DNA of 64,000 nt from Brasenia schreberi (lineage: Eukaryota; Streptophyta; Magnoliopsida; Nymphaeales; Cabombaceae): NCBI GenBank assembly GCA_036023115.1, contig JAYKKT010000061.1:16184501-16248500 (forward strand). The letters run 5' to 3'. The translations under genes were made by a program, and so were the position numbers. Position 1 is the stretch's first letter; every line of letters begins with the position of its first letter. A model generated the notes under the pieces. That model saw only the letters and a list, made by a program, of their open reading frames with translations, did no database searches and was not told the DNA's origin. Below, piece by piece: positions 11,651 through 24,234 of the stretch.

Positions 11651-12089
11651 CTATGACAAAAGTGCTTGAACCCATTGGTGGAACGAGGCACACCTATTTA
11701 TCGACCTTTTCTCTTCAACATGTGAGGCCAAATCATTTTACATAATTAATCCTAAACTTTATAACCATTCGTAAGGCGCTAACACCACTCATATATCATG
11801 GCTATCGTTCCATGTAATTGTGCTCGTAATTACGCTCTCAAGCATTAGAAAGCCGTCACGCTTGAATCCCTTGGCTGGTTTTAGTGTCATGCTTTCAACA
11901 GATTTGTGTCACCAAAAGACACCTTAACTCATTTGGTTTCAGTGTCATGAACCGTTATAGGCCCTCACCACCTTAAAAGCTCTAGAGGAAGTGTCTTGAG
12001 CAGCTGAATGGGTTATATAGAGTTTCAACTATCCACGAAGCCACATGATATTGAATAAGGAGAACTATACAGCTGGATGTAAGGGCCGT

Positions 12090-12400
12090 AGTGCATTTCT
12101 TTAAAATGGTTATAAATTTCCGTATTACCTTCTACTCAAATTTTCTGGTAAAAAAACCCACTGGTTTAGTTGCGCAATTATGCGCGCATGAACTTATCCT
12201 TTTTATTTCTAGAATCTAGAGAAGGCATATATGCTTTGAATAATTCAGTAATGCATGATGGCATGCTGACATGATCGTCATTGACGACGGGGCCTTCAAA
12301 TTAGTGAAGTGTTCAAATCGCCACCAAACACTTGAGTACCAACTGAACTTTCGAACTATTTTAATATCTGACCAATTCTTCAGACAGTTAATCAAATGCC
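12090..12400 (+). repeat. diverged direct repeat, copy 2
   Basis: Second copy of the 0.3 kb unit, about 800 bp downstream of the first and in the same orientation. It has no coding potential. Confidence 0.65.
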
Positions 12401-12569
12401 CCCATTCCTACCATATTCAGTTTCTTATAGACCAGATTGCTTCAGCTCGTCCCAGATCGTTCGTGTTTGGCTTGTGACCGTGAACCAAACACGTTTCACA
12501 TTGTTGAATGACTAACTCGCATGGTAGTTGATTGTCCCAAGCAAGTACTTTAGTGGAAAGTTGGAAGAC

Positions 12570-12820
12570 ATGGCCTGTTTGGAGAATTGAAACCGGACCT
12601 TCAACCGAGGACCACCCGGTTCCAGTTCCACCCTTCATGGAATAGCAACCGGATCCATAACTCCTTTTTAAGCTTTTTCTTTAATTTTTTTAAAATTTTA
12701 ATGCTCTTTTGGTTCCAGGTTGGTTTAAAATTCAAACCAGAACCACTCGAAACCGGCCGGCTCCGGATGGGTTCAGTTCTAAGGTAATCGGAACCGGTCA
12801 TGTCTATTGGAAGATACCAC
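12570..12820. repeat. possible MITE with ACCGG-rich inverted ends
   Basis: The left end carries TTGAAACCGGACC (about 12588-12600) and the right end, read in reverse, TAGACATGACCGGTTCC (about 12808-12792). The words TTGGAGAA (left) and TTGGAAGA (right) flank them and could be a diverged 8-bp target duplication, as for hAT elements. Mirror-image ACCGG words lie inside. Boundaries are tentative. Confidence 0.3.
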
Positions 12821-15395
12821 TTTGAATTACATGCAACCACTTGGTGATTATTTGAAAATCTTGCTCGATGACTGTGACGAACCCAAGTTAGGTTCAAGTC
12901 AAGTTGTCATCCAATTAAGTAAAGATCCGGGGAGGACAACGTCGAATTATCCTCCGTTTGATTTAGTCGTTCAACAACTATGGCGGAGCGTGTGGGGTCG
13001 TGTTGTATGGAGCCCATTAATTAATCATGCAACTAACCGTGTTAGGATTGCTTGAGACTTGGTCCATGCATGTTTGTGCACACATTGCCCCCACCATGAG
13101 AACTCCATTTCCATCATGACGCTGCGTGGCTTATGTCCCAGTGGCAGTCCCTTCTTTCTTAACCCTTTGAAGATGTCTGTAAACTGATTGGATTTGAATC
13201 GGGTTGGATATGATCTCCATCAAAATGGGTTGCACTTCTCCTTTATTATCAACACCTTTCACATTTCCTGCCATCGCTCCACTGCATGCCTAACAATGCA
13301 ACCAAATTGGGCAAATGACTTTCCAGAACCCAAACCAATTGGATGCATCTTGGACTCAGATGCAGATATCAAAGACCAGAACGCACACCTTAAAATGTAC
13401 ATCACTGGATATCTGCCAAATTCATCCAAACGGCCCATTTCTGAAAGCAAATTCTGTTTGAATCTTTTTGGATGTCGGAAATATTTGATCCATTGACGTT
13501 CCCTTCTTTATTTTCTTGCACATTAGATATGTTATCGATTATTCTATTTGAATCATGTGGACAATTTGATCTGAGACTGGTTGATGGACAGAGTGCATCT
13601 TTTTATCCAACTACTGTTTGACCTGGGAGGCCGAACACAGGTATTGTGAACGTGGAAAATGTTTTCTATGTACTAAGTATGCGATGTCACGACCACAACT
13701 TTCGGTGGTGCCACCTACCCATGCCTCGCACGGGTACGAACATGAACGATAATCATAGCCAAGCATGACCAACCAACCATATTGAAATATCATCTAACTC
13801 AAATGTTTGTGTACAATCTAAAGAGAGTGCATCTACGACACATGGTCCACAGATACATCTCCAAATGAAATACCTAACGAAAACAAAATCTAAAAATAGC
13901 ATTCGTCCATCTTGATACTGAACCTCCAATAAGTCAACTATTCTACACTATGCATCCAAAAAATGCTAACCTCGAAATAAAGTGTAAAACAGTAGGGTGA
14001 ACATCAAGTTGTTGCTCCATAGAAAAGTTATACTTAGTTGACTTGCTAAAATCATGCATGGTTTACAGACATTTCATAGCAAATTAATATTTACATTTCA
14101 AGTTCATGCTTCCAAATTATACGTGCACACATGTTCATACACATCATTTATGATATTTATCACTCATATTATGTCTACCCTGTGACCGTAGGAGTCATTT
14201 GACCCAACTTCCTATAACTTTGATCACCTCATTCGTAACAGCCAAAGCATGAAAACTTTCATGACAAAGTGTTCATGACACACTCTGTAATCCACTTCAA
14301 GTTGGAACCCTGAAAGGGCTTGCAAGTCTCTAGAGACTCCACACACTACACAACTCTGGTTCATAGATCCAAACCACATTATGTTCCAAATAACCAATCT
14401 CATATTATATGATCTGAATGTTCAAATCCATATCCACATTGTATCAAATCACACTTTTCCAGTAAGCACATGTAAATCAAATATCATGCACCTTTAATTC
14501 AATTCAAAATACTATTCAAGGAGCATCAATAAAATAGTTACTAGTCATGCACCTTTCAATCAGTCAAATCAAGGAAAATCACTTTTACCATAGTTTTAAT
14601 GTATAGTATATTAATATCCAATCTCCACACTTTAGTCTAGTTCTATCTCCACCAAATCCTTTCATTTTAATCCTTAGACAATTTTAATATAATAACAATG
14701 CTAAAATTTATTCAATTTTGAACCCAATACAACAAACCGGACCCAAATCATATACTTAACAACCCCAAAAACATACTTGGATCCATATGATAATTATGGA
14801 TCCAAGCAGGAGCCCTAAAACTTATTAAATGGGTTCAATATTCAATTTTGTAATAACGTAGGAAAACTTGTTTTATAAGCAACCTGAATTGTGTTTCATA
14901 CGGAGCTACTAGTGTGAAACAAGACTTAGTAACAAGACACTTACCCAAGCACATGACACGTTGTATGACACGTATCAGTAGGTTGTACAAGACGTGAAAT
15001 AGGACACATCCTACAGAACTGACATGTTTTCCAATGATGACCAGTACCGGTTATGGTCCCCCAGCATCGCGTGGCCTCCTTCCGGTCAGGAACACGAATG
15101 GCCACCAGCAGCAACGAAAACAAGATAGAAATGAGTCCAGCCCATGAAGAAATCTGACGATTTATGTAAAGATTTACATTTGATTTTAAGGAAACGAAGA
15201 TTGATTTCAATCACAAACAAGAAAGAAATCCTGTCAATTCTCGTTCGCTGGAGAAACCAACATAACATGTTTTGAGATCTTTTTCCGCAAACCAGCAAAT
15301 AGGGAGTGATTTCTAGTCGTTTTGATGTCAACGACCAACATTTGTGCTCTGTAATCCTTCATGCAACCTCCAACCTTTCTCCCACACCCAGAACG

Positions 15396-15716
15396 TTTTG
15401 GGGCAATTGATGATCTCCAAAGCCGTCTGCCTTTGCTTTGTTCGGTTGTGCACAGTGGATGCCGACTGCTTCATTTGGTTTTGCTTTCTACTTTCTTTCT
15501 TTCTCTATATGTTTCTTGTGTGTATGTAGTTTTGAGTTATCCATAGAGGGTTTTCTCAGAAGACGTAAATAAGATTATCTCTTACTATTTCGAGTTACGT
15601 AAACTCTGTATTTATATATGGCTTTTTGTCTTCCCTTTATTGCAACTAAATTACAACTCACAACTGTTATGCGATTTTTCTACAAATAATGTGTTTTTCT
15701 AGCATAACTCTCAACA
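15396..15716 (-). repeat. 3' LTR of minus-strand Copia
   Basis: On the minus strand it begins TGTTGAGAGTTATG (15716 downwards) and ends near 15396 at the sequence that abuts the primer site in the other copy. A TATA-like stretch lies at about 15611-15618. The outermost 70 bp at its TG end cannot be matched in the right copy. Confidence 0.7.
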
Positions 15717-15789
15717 AAGTGTATTTCTACACTTATATACTATGCATATCTCAACCCCATATGGGTTACATGTTCAGTAAACAATTTTT

Positions 15790-16900
15790 CTGAGATGCCT
15801 TTTGTTAAGGGGTCAACCAACATATCAATAGTTGACATATAACATATAGTTATTTCATTTCTTTTGAGCATATCATGAACATAGTGATATTTAACCATTA
15901 TATTGCTTCATGAGTTATCAACTCTACTCTTAATAAGAGTAATTGATGTACTGTTGTCACAATATATAACAATCGGCTCGTTGGCTATATCTAGCTTCAA
16001 ATCACGTATGAAGCGACTTATCCAAAAAGCACTAGTTGCAGCCATACTGTAAGCAACATACTCAACCTCTTGTTTATGCAATGCTACACAACCTTTGATT
16101 TGTTGTCATCTTTGCTCCCAACGAAATTAACATCCGAGTATTCTGTCACTTTCAATTCATCTGCTTGAAAACAAAGTTTAAAGTCTTTTGTTCCTTTAAG
16201 ATATCTTATAATTCTTTTCACAACTATCCAATGTTTCATCCAAGATTACTTTTATATCTACTTACAAGACCTACAACAAAGTTGATATAAGGTCTTATGC
16301 ATAACATAACATACATCTGGCTGCCCACAGCCTGTGAATAATAAACATTGGGCTTATCATATCCTTCACCGAGACAATCAACCTTGCTCAATTTAACTCC
16401 TTTTGCAATAGGTGTAGATACATACTTGCAATCACCCATTTTTAACTTCTTGAGGATATAATCAATATATCTCTCCTAACTTAAGCATAGAAGTTTTGAT
16501 TCTCTAACTCGAGAAATCTTTATTCTCAGGATATAGGATGTTTCTCCCATATCCTTTATTTCGAACCTTGAGTTTAACCATAACTTTGTTTTGACAATAA
16601 TCTTATTGTCATTCCCAGTCAACAATATGTCTTCTACATATAGAGATAAGATAACAAAGTGGCTCCCACTGTTCCATACATATACACAGTGATCAAGTTC
16701 ATTAACCACAAATCCAAGTTCAACTATGACATTTTGAAAGTCAAATATCATTGGCGAAGTGATTGTTTCAGGCTATATAGGGATTTTCTCAACCTATATA
16801 CTTTGTCTTCTTGGCCTTCAACTTTATATCATTTGGACTGCTGTATATATATGATTTTATTTAAATCTTCGTTTACAAAAGCAATCTTTATATCTAGTTG
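15790..16900 (-). pseudogene. Copia reverse transcriptase-RNase H remnant
   Basis: The minus-strand frame 16751-16476 includes VVNELDHCVYVW and then LSLYVEDILLTGND, the catalytic Y-V-D-D motif with the first Asp changed to Glu. It continues as SRFEIKDMGETSYILRIKI. The frame 16439-16236 gives the connection region (CKYVSTPIAKG, then YSQAVGSQMYVM). Further down, RNase H can be followed in broken frames to about 15900. The changed catalytic residue and several stops rule out activity. Confidence 0.8.
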
Positions 16901-17339
16901 ATGTAAATCCAAATCATAATATGTTGATATAGGAAGGATTATTATAATGGATGCAAATTTCGTAATTGAAGAATAAGTCTCAACATAATCTATTACCTCC
17001 TTTTGCAAAATTACGAAAAGCCCTTTGCAACCAATCTCGCTTTAAACTTATCGATCAAACCATCAACCTTACATTTCTTTTTGAGACCTACTAGCTCAAC
17101 TCCCAGACTTTTGTTTTTCTCAATGGATTCAATTTCTTCATCCATGACTTTTTCCCAGTTTGACGATTCAGATGAGTCAATAGCTTATTGATAAGTTAAG
17201 TTATCAGTCAGCTCATCTAAATCTACTGAATTACATACTTCCTCAACAAGATATATGTGATAATCCTTCAAATAGGACGGTGTTACCCTAGGCCTTTTGT
17301 GTCCACTTAAAGATTCAGTTTGTTGAGGAAGATCATCAA

Positions 17340-18110
17340 TAGGTTCAAAAGATGATTAATATAGACCTATTAGATCATCGACATAATCATCATCATTCTT
17401 AAAGATGTCATTCTTAGTTTCTTCTAAGAATTTTACATCTCTGTTTTCTATTAGTCCATAATCCTTATGATAAAACTGATATCTTTTAGATCCTTTTAGA
17501 TATTTGATAAATATGCATCTTAAGGACCTACTGTCTAACTTATCTCTAGACTGGTCAAGGATGTTTACATGAGTAATATATTCCCACATCTTGAGATGAC
17601 CTAGGTTTGGTTTTCTTCTAAACCACATCTCATATGGTGTAGAGAATACAACTTTACATGATACTCTATTGAGTATATACACAACTATACTTAATGCTTC
17701 TCTCCAAAATATTCTTAATAGAGAGACATCGATTAACATCGACCTTGTCATGTTCAGTAAGGTCCTATTATATCTCTCTCATACACCATTCTGTTGAGGT
17801 GTCTTAGGCATCGTATTTTGTTTTGTAATATCAAAGTCTTTGAGCTATTCCAAAAATTCTACTGAGGTATATTCTCCACCTCTATCTGATCTCAAGACTT
17901 TCATTGTATGCCCCAATTGGTTCTCTATTTCTTACTTATATTCTTTAAATACTTTAAATTCCTCAGATTTATGTGATAAAAGATATATAAGTATATTTTG
18001 AGTAATCATCGATAAAGGTTATAAAATAAACCTTTTTGCGATATATTCTTACTCTAAATGGTCCACATAAATTTGTGTGAATAATCTCTAATAGGGTTGT
18101 TGCCCTAGTT
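17340..18110 (-). pseudogene. Copia integrase remnant
   Basis: The frame 17751-17356 reads MTRSMLIDVSLLRIFWREAL and then YILNRVSCKVVFSTPYEMWF, the C-terminal half of the Copia integrase core, followed by GHLKMWEYITHV and FIKYLKGSKRYQFYH. Upstream, in broken frames up to about 18110, a TPQQNGV-type motif near 17790 marks the region of the catalytic Glu. Frame breaks make it inactive. Confidence 0.8.
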
Positions 18111-18539
18111 ACCTCTTTGGAAAATGATTTTCTAATCTTTTTTTTTGTATAAAGGCTTCACACTTATTAAAAGTGTTATCATTAAAATTGGGCAATAAGT
18201 CAAAGTTGTTTAATTTTCTCAATTTCTTTAGAATTATATGTCCCAATCTCTTATGCCACATTCACATCAATCACATAGGCACTCTCAATATAAATAGAAG
18301 ACGAGCTTTCATTTTTATTAATCATGAGTTTGAACAAACCATGTTCAACATCAATAAACCACAAAATGTTATCTTGCTATACTTTTTCAAGTGACTTTTC
18401 TAGGGACAAACCTGATCTCAAACCCTTTTTTTACTAAGGTAGGGACTGATAAAAGATTGTGCATAATAGAGGGCACAATTAATACATCAAAAAAAGTATT
18501 GTTCTCCATATATACTCGATGCTCGTTAGGCTAAAACTC

Positions 18540-19443
18540 CTTTAGGTCCATCGCTCCCTATTTGCTCTTTGATATGTGCCGGGTAACTCCAGAATCAATC
18601 CACCAACCAGTCATTGGGAGATCCATGTAAAGACACTCATAAATCATGCAGATTATATCCTGTTTCTCTATTGCGCCACGTCATTAGTTGTAGTGCCCCC
18701 ATCTTACCACACTTGAAGCACTTCACCCGAGAAGCGGATTTCTGCGATTTCTTAAAATTTTGACCATTATGCTTTTTGTTCTTACCAAAATTCTTATTTA
18801 GTTTTCTTTTTCCCTAGTTGTTCTTGGAGTTAGACCCTAAATCATCTCGAGCAACCAACAATTTTTATCTTTTGTTCTTGTTAATATGTTCTTGTTCAAT
18901 TGCTAGTTCCAATGGGAGTTTAGAAAGGGTAATATCAAGTCCAAGTCTTAGGGTTATAGTTACCATGTTATAGGAAGGAGGAAGACTGTTTAGGATTGTG
19001 GATATTTCCATCAGCTCAGGAATGACTGACTTAGCCATTTAGTTAACATGTTCAACTACATGGTCACCTTCTTTCATTCTATAAGAATTATACTTTTGAA
19101 GAAGTAGTTATACATACAGCTTGACTCTAGTATCATACTTAGTGGTCAGGGAATCAAATAGTTCTTTTGCAGTTTCAAATTCCTCAAAGACCCTAATTAA
19201 GTCGTCTTTCATATGTGTCAACATAATGGTTCTAGCTATTATGTCATCCTTTAGAAATATCTTATATCTTTCTTTTTCTTCATCTATTGCAATTAGAGTA
19301 GGAGGTAAAACAGTTTCCTTCAGTATATAATCAACTCCTTTTAAAGTTAAGGTCAGTGGTATTCTTTTTTTCTATGTTTAAAAATTTAGGCCATTTAACT
19401 TTTCGGTCTTTGCTAATTCACATACTCAAATTCTAGAAGTCAT
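18540..19443 (-). pseudogene. Copia gag with protease remnant
   Basis: The gag frame starts at an ATG at 19443 and gives conserved blocks such as LPPTLIAIDEEKERYK (about 19320-19270), then TMLTHMKDDLIRVFEEFETA, and a zinc knuckle start CFKCGKMG near 18700 whose second half is lost. A protease motif WWIDSGVTRH (about 18600) follows. The order and content are those of Tork-type Copia. Several in-frame stops are present. Confidence 0.7.
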
Positions 19444-20610
19444 TTTTTCTTTTTAAACTTTTGACAGAAACAATAAGTAAAGAGTCTGTACATTTTAAGA
19501 CAAAAAACATGCATCAGATGGATTTACATAAGACATTTCATAAAGAACAACAAAAATTTATCCAAGCACCTAAATGCAATATACATAAGTTCTAAATACT
19601 AAACAGTAAATATATCATGAGTCTGTACTGTAGTTTATTTAACTTAGAAGTATCATTCTGGAAATATTGTAGAAACTGGGGAGATAATATTCCCAAGCAA
19701 CATTCTGCAACTTATTTAACCTGTAGGTACTATTATAGAAAAACTATAAAAACCAAGACTAAATGTGAAAAATCACTGTTCACAGTATTTCACTAAAAGT
19801 GCAAGGGCATTTTTGTACTTTTAGAGTAGTATAACCGATATTTTGTAAGACAGCGAGGGCTATATCCATAAAATCACCAAAAAACTCGGGTTCTACAATT
19901 CCTTGAAATGTCCACTAGTAAAATAGTAAAACTACATCATGGTATTTTGTAGTTTCACGGATTGTCAGGGGGTAGAAAAGACTTTTTACATTGACAAGGG
20001 TACAATTATTTTTTTACCCCAAACAACTGCCCTAAGCGGTTTTTTGCCCATGGTTTTGCAAAATTGACTGTTTCGCCGCCCATAGTTTTGCAAAACCGCG
20101 ACTTTCATGGGTTTAAATATATATATAGAGAGAAAGAGACCGAGAGGGAGAGAAGGGCGGCCGGGGGGTGGAGGGTGGCCCTACTGTCGCCTGACTGTGG
20201 CCTTTGTCCTTCCTAGTCCATTCCTTCTCCAGCCTTTTTCACCTCCAACATTTTTCCGCCTCTGACTTTTGAGCCTCTAGCATGTTTTTTTCGCCTACGA
20301 CTCTTTTCTATCTTGGCTTGGCCTCGGGCCGCCTTAGCTTGGCCTTTGTTCTCCTCGGTTTGGTCTCGAGTTGCCTCGGCTTGGCCTCTGGCCTTCTCGA
20401 CTTGTTCATTGGATGCCTTAGCTTGCCTTAGGCCACCTTCACCGGGTGGCTTCCGGTTGTTTGCCTGCGGGCTTTCTCTTGTTTCCTCTACTTTTTATTC
20501 AAAAGAAATTTATTTATGCAAGAAAACACTTTTTGGCCTCTCTCTCTCTAATAATTTTTTTTTTATTTTAAGACCGCGTACCTCTTTGAGTTTGCCACAA
20601 AGCTCGAACA
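19444..20610 (-). other. long untranslated leader or nested insertion in Copia
   Basis: Copia leaders are usually short, but about 1.2 kb separates the gag start from the primer site here. It includes a phrase-like block rich in 'gttttgcaaaa' at 20050-20100, a plus-strand TATA-like run with GA-rich follow-up (20115-20155), a GC-rich patch, and a 21-bp tandem repeat. These traits would fit an old LTR of another element nested in the leader. No boundaries are identified. Confidence 0.4.
20308..20440. repeat. degenerate 21-bp tandem repeat, about six units
   Basis: Consecutive 21-bp units share CTTGGCCTC or a close variant, each followed by a 'gcc' word. The period is clear because the plus-strand translation repeats every seven residues (AWPRAAL, AWPLFSS, VWSRVAS, AWPLAFS). 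Sequence drift between units is high. Confidence 0.7.
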
Positions 20611-20611
20611 G

Positions 20612-20623
20612 GCTCTGATATCA
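20612..20623 (-). promoter_or_regulatory. primer-binding site (initiator Met tRNA)
   Basis: Minus strand TGATATCAGAGC, one mismatch from TGGTATCAGAGC, the complement of the plant initiator Met tRNA 3' end used by most Copia elements. It sits directly inside the 5' LTR. Confidence 0.8.
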
Positions 20624-20925
20624 GATTTTGGAGCAGTCAATGATCTCTGAAGTCGTTTGCCTTTTGCTCTATTCAGTTGTACACAACAGATGCCGACTGC
20701 CTGCTTTGGTTTTGCTTTCTTCTTTCTTTCTTTCTCTATATGTTTCCTATAGAGAATGAAATAGAAATGTGTATGTAGTTTTGGGGTTCCCATAGGGGGT
20801 TTTCTCAGAAGACATAAATCAGAGTCTCTTACTATTTCGAGTTATGTAAACTCTATATTTATACATGATTTTCTGTCATCCGTGTTTACCGCTCTGGGCT
20901 TTCCCTTTTAACAGCTATATTTGCT
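20624..20925 (-). repeat. 5' LTR of minus-strand Copia (outer end unclear)
   Basis: Clearly alignable with 15396-15640. Beyond about 20900 the match to the left copy's TG end is lost, so the outer end has diverged or been truncated. Confidence 0.65.
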
Positions 20926-21890
20926 TTTATCTGGGAGATGCGTGTGTTTTATTTTTAAAAAACAAAATTTGATTTTTATGAACGTTGAAGTTTCAAAAAT
21001 AATACGATCTCATGAAATCTGGAAAGCGCCCTTCTTCCTACATTTCATGGTCGTTGTTAGTAATGGGGCCAAGAGTTGGCCATCCACTACTTACACAACA
21101 AAGCTCAACCATGATTTATTTGCCAAAAACTAAACCAAACGAGAAACTAAGAAAACTACATAAGCATACTCTTTTCCCTGGCCAATTTCTTCCATATTGG
21201 TGGTCATTTGGTTCCTTTTGATGTTGCAAATCCTAAAGGGCTTGTTGGTGAGTTTAATTGCATGCAATTCCTACATAAATTGCTGGAGAAAATGATGGTT
21301 GGCCATGGATTTGCCGTCCCACCATTCACTTACTGATTATGGGTGCCCCCTGTGGGGCTGGCTCTTCTAGGTTTGGATCAAGTAATGTCTGGATCCACCC
21401 GACTCGCATTATTACACGGGCATCCATATTAAATCTAGGAACATATCCACATTTACAAATTTCAAAGTTTAAATAAGCTTTACAAAAGAGATAATAAAGA
21501 TGAAATGCAGGTCCATCCTGGCTTCACTGATGTCTTCCAACCTAGTTGGGTTGGGTCAATCACCTTGTGCTGCTTATGCTTCTCTTATGACGTGATGGTC
21601 GTTGCTTTCAATCTTCAAAACGCCCAAAGATTGTTGCGTTCATGTTCGTGATGTTTGGGTCTTTTTGATTTAAGAAGAGGCAATGTGAAATAGAGATATA
21701 AAGAAGGGGCTTGTAATTCAGACAGAAAGAACATCCACAAGTATAAGAAAATAATAAAGTATATATAACATGGTCCAATGCTATCCTCGGGAAATCGACG
21801 AGGCCATAAATTGGAGAGAAAAGAACAATAAAGAAGGGCCTTGTTTATATTACTTTGGCTTTTTCATTCTCCGGCTTTCTGTTAGAGCCA
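20926..21890. other. spacer, no gene seen
   Basis: No gene motif is recognised. Short ORFs (20921-21133, 21012-21221) overlap in different frames and look random. Confidence 0.5.
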
Positions 21891-21892
21891 TT

Positions 21893-23240
21893 TTAGAATT
21901 TAACCATGACTTGGTTTGACAATCATCTCATTATCATTCCCCGGTCAATAATATATCATCTACATAAAATGATAGAATGACAAAGTGACTCTCACTATTT
22001 TAGACATATACACAATGGTCTAGTTCATCAGCTACAAACCTAAGTTCTAAAATGACATTTTAAAAAGTCAAATACTATTGATGAGATGATTATTTAAAGC
22101 CATATAGGAAATTTTCAACCTATATACTTTATCTTTATGGCCTTCAACAACATGCCCTTTTTGCTATTACATATAAATGATCTTATCTAAATCACCTTTC
22201 CGAAAAGTGATTTTTACATCTACCTTATACAAATCCAACTCGTAAATCACAATAGGAGAATATGTCTCTATATAATTTATCTCTTCTTTCGAAAAAAATC
22301 ATTTGCAACCAATCTCACCTTAAATTTGTTGATTGTTTGACGATTTTATATTTCTTTTTAAGAACCAATTTATAGCCTATAATTTTTCTTCCTTTTGAAA
22401 AATGTGTCAATTTCTAAACTTGTTTTTTATCAATAGCTTCAATTTCCTCATCCACTGTTTTTTCCTAATCTGTTGATTCAAATGAGTTAATAGCCTCCTA
22501 ATATATCATGATATCAATTAACTTATCTAAATCTATTAAATTATACACTTTCTTTCTAAGGTAATTATGATAATCTTTTAAGTGGAATAGTGGACTCTAG
22601 ATCTTTTATGTCCACTTAAAGTTTCAGTTTGTTTTAAAATATCATTTGGATTAGAATCTATAAGTTCAAATGATGATAGATCCATATCTACTAGATCAGC
22701 AATGCACTCATCATCATTTGCAGGGTTGTTATTCTTATTACCTTCTAAGAATTCATCTTCCTTACTCTCTATTAAATTATGATCCTTATGATAAAATATA
22801 TATTCCTTGAGACCTTTCGAGTATCTAATCAAAATACATCTTAATGACCTACTATCTAGCTTATCCCTAAATTGATCAAGGACCTTTACATGAGCAATAG
22901 ATCCACACCTCATGAGATGGTTGTAATCACTACTTCTCTCCAAAATATCCTAAGAAGAGAAGTTCTATTAACATGGACCTAGTCATATACAACAAGGTCT
23001 TGTTTTATCTTTTGGCTACACCATTTTATTAAGGTGTCGTGGGCATGATATTTTATTTTGAAATATTACAACATGATCTTTAAAATATTCAAGAAATTCC
23101 ATAGAGTTGTATTCTTTACCTTTGTTAGATCTTAAGACTTTGATTGTCTGTCTTAATTGGTTTTCAACTTCTTACTTATATTCTTTAAATATTTCAAGTG
23201 CTTTAGATTTATGTGCAAAGAGATATAAATATGCATATCT
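21893..23240 (-). pseudogene. Copia pol fragment, sister of the 15.4-20.9 kb element
   Basis: The frame 22943-22578 (HVKVLDQFRDKLDSRSLRCI, then SKGLKEYIFYHKDHN) is nearly the same protein as the integrase C-terminal region at 17751-17356. The flanks 21893-22200 match the reverse transcriptase start at 16560-16900, and 22960-23230 match the integrase core at about 17740-17990. No LTR or gag is present on either side, so it is a truncated copy of the same family. Confidence 0.75.
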
Positions 23241-24234
23241 CGACTCCTTTATCTTATCTTTCATCATCTCCCATGAAACTCCACTGATGAACGTAGAAAA
23301 ATATCTCAATGAGGACCTTATTCACTTCCTTTTGTGTGGATATTCCACGCTTCAAAATCTGGTATTGATTTTGAAGTTCGGGTCTTTTTGGATAAATGGG
23401 TCTGGATAGTGAAGATTGATTTTTGTATTATGATGAAATTAGTAGTTGTTTACAGTATATGTGTTTTGCTTTAATATAAAGTTGTGTACCTGCTATTGTT
23501 ATATACTTATGTTAATTGATGTCTCACATGTTGTAGCTTGAATATTATATATAATATATAATATTATATACCCTAATCGTGTAACCGTACTCAAAATTTT
23601 TGAAATTTGCCGTATCCCGCACCCGCATCCGCACCCATGTTCGCACCCGCACCCATGTGACATAGAAATAGACATAAGAAGCAATACATAAAGCATGAGA
23701 AATGAGTGTTGATGAGTATATTATACCCAATCTATGTTACATGGATATGAGTACGGTACCAGTACCCAGTATGGGTATGAGTATGGGGTACGCAATTTTT
23801 AAGAAAACTAAAGTACGAGTATGCCACAATTAAAAATATAATAAAAAAATAAATTTACATAAATATATATATATATATATATACACAATTAAGTGGTCAA
23901 ATTTATCCCAATGGGAGCAAGAGTTGTAGAGCATTCTATATTTTAAAGAGCATTCTAGTGTTTGAGAATAATTCTATTCTAACTATAAGAATGTCATTTA
24001 TATTCTTCTTCAAAGTAAGAACAATTAAACAGCAAACACATACTAGAAGTCGTCAATTTTTTATATTTTGTTCTCTTCGCAGTGCAGTCTTCCTACATCC
24101 CATGCCCCTTTTAAAGGATCTTTATGTGGTAAACACATACCTGCATAAACTCATATTACATAGTTCACCAAACAAAATGTTTAAAGATTTGTCAAAATGA
24201 GAACAAAATATGCAACTGTTTTAAAATAAAATAC
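23241..24234. other. spacer with simple repeats
   Basis: It contains an AT palindrome-like run at 23541-23571, a GC-rich hexamer repeat at 23615-23657, and a 'gagta(c/t)gg(g/t)tac' patch at 23740-23800. An (AT)n run sits at 23864-23882. No gene is seen. Confidence 0.6.
23615..23657. repeat. degenerate CGCACC hexamer repeat
   Basis: Units of CGCACC, CGCATC and CGCACCCATGTT alternate over about 43 bp in an otherwise AT-rich spacer. Confidence 0.75.

Larger units (their letters stand above)
10500..15395. other. long spacer without a recognised gene
   Basis: The part next to the metalloproteinase (10480 to about 10900) is its upstream region. ORFs at 10981-11214, 12807-13055, 13188-13496 and 14941-15331 show no motif I recognise. 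The interval holds a diverged direct duplication (11280-11650 and 12090-12400) and a MITE-like patch at 12570-12820. From 13800 to 14900 it is unstructured AT-rich DNA. Confidence 0.5.
15396..20925 (-). mobile_element. Copia-type LTR retrotransposon, minus strand
   Basis: The two ends share an LTR (15396-15716 and about 20624-20925), with landmarks such as 'tttctttctttctctatatgttt', 'gggttttctcagaagac', 'tcttactatttcgagtta(c/t)gtaaactct'. Between them, on the minus strand, are gag, protease, integrase, reverse transcriptase and RNase H in Copia order. A primer-binding site sits next to the right LTR. Stops and frameshifts are scattered throughout, so the element is dead. The sequence from 19444 to 20610 is an unusually long leader. 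Confidence 0.85.

Noticed and set aside
13188..13496. 102-codon ORF as a host gene
   Set aside because: No motif, and an overlapping open frame on the other strand. It may be coincidental.
20313..20618. 101-codon ORF with seven-residue repeats
   Set aside because: The periodicity comes from a 21-bp minisatellite in a retrotransposon leader, on the strand opposite to the element.
23499..23730. Overlapping Cys/Gly-rich ORFs
   Set aside because: Produced by the CGCACC hexamer array.
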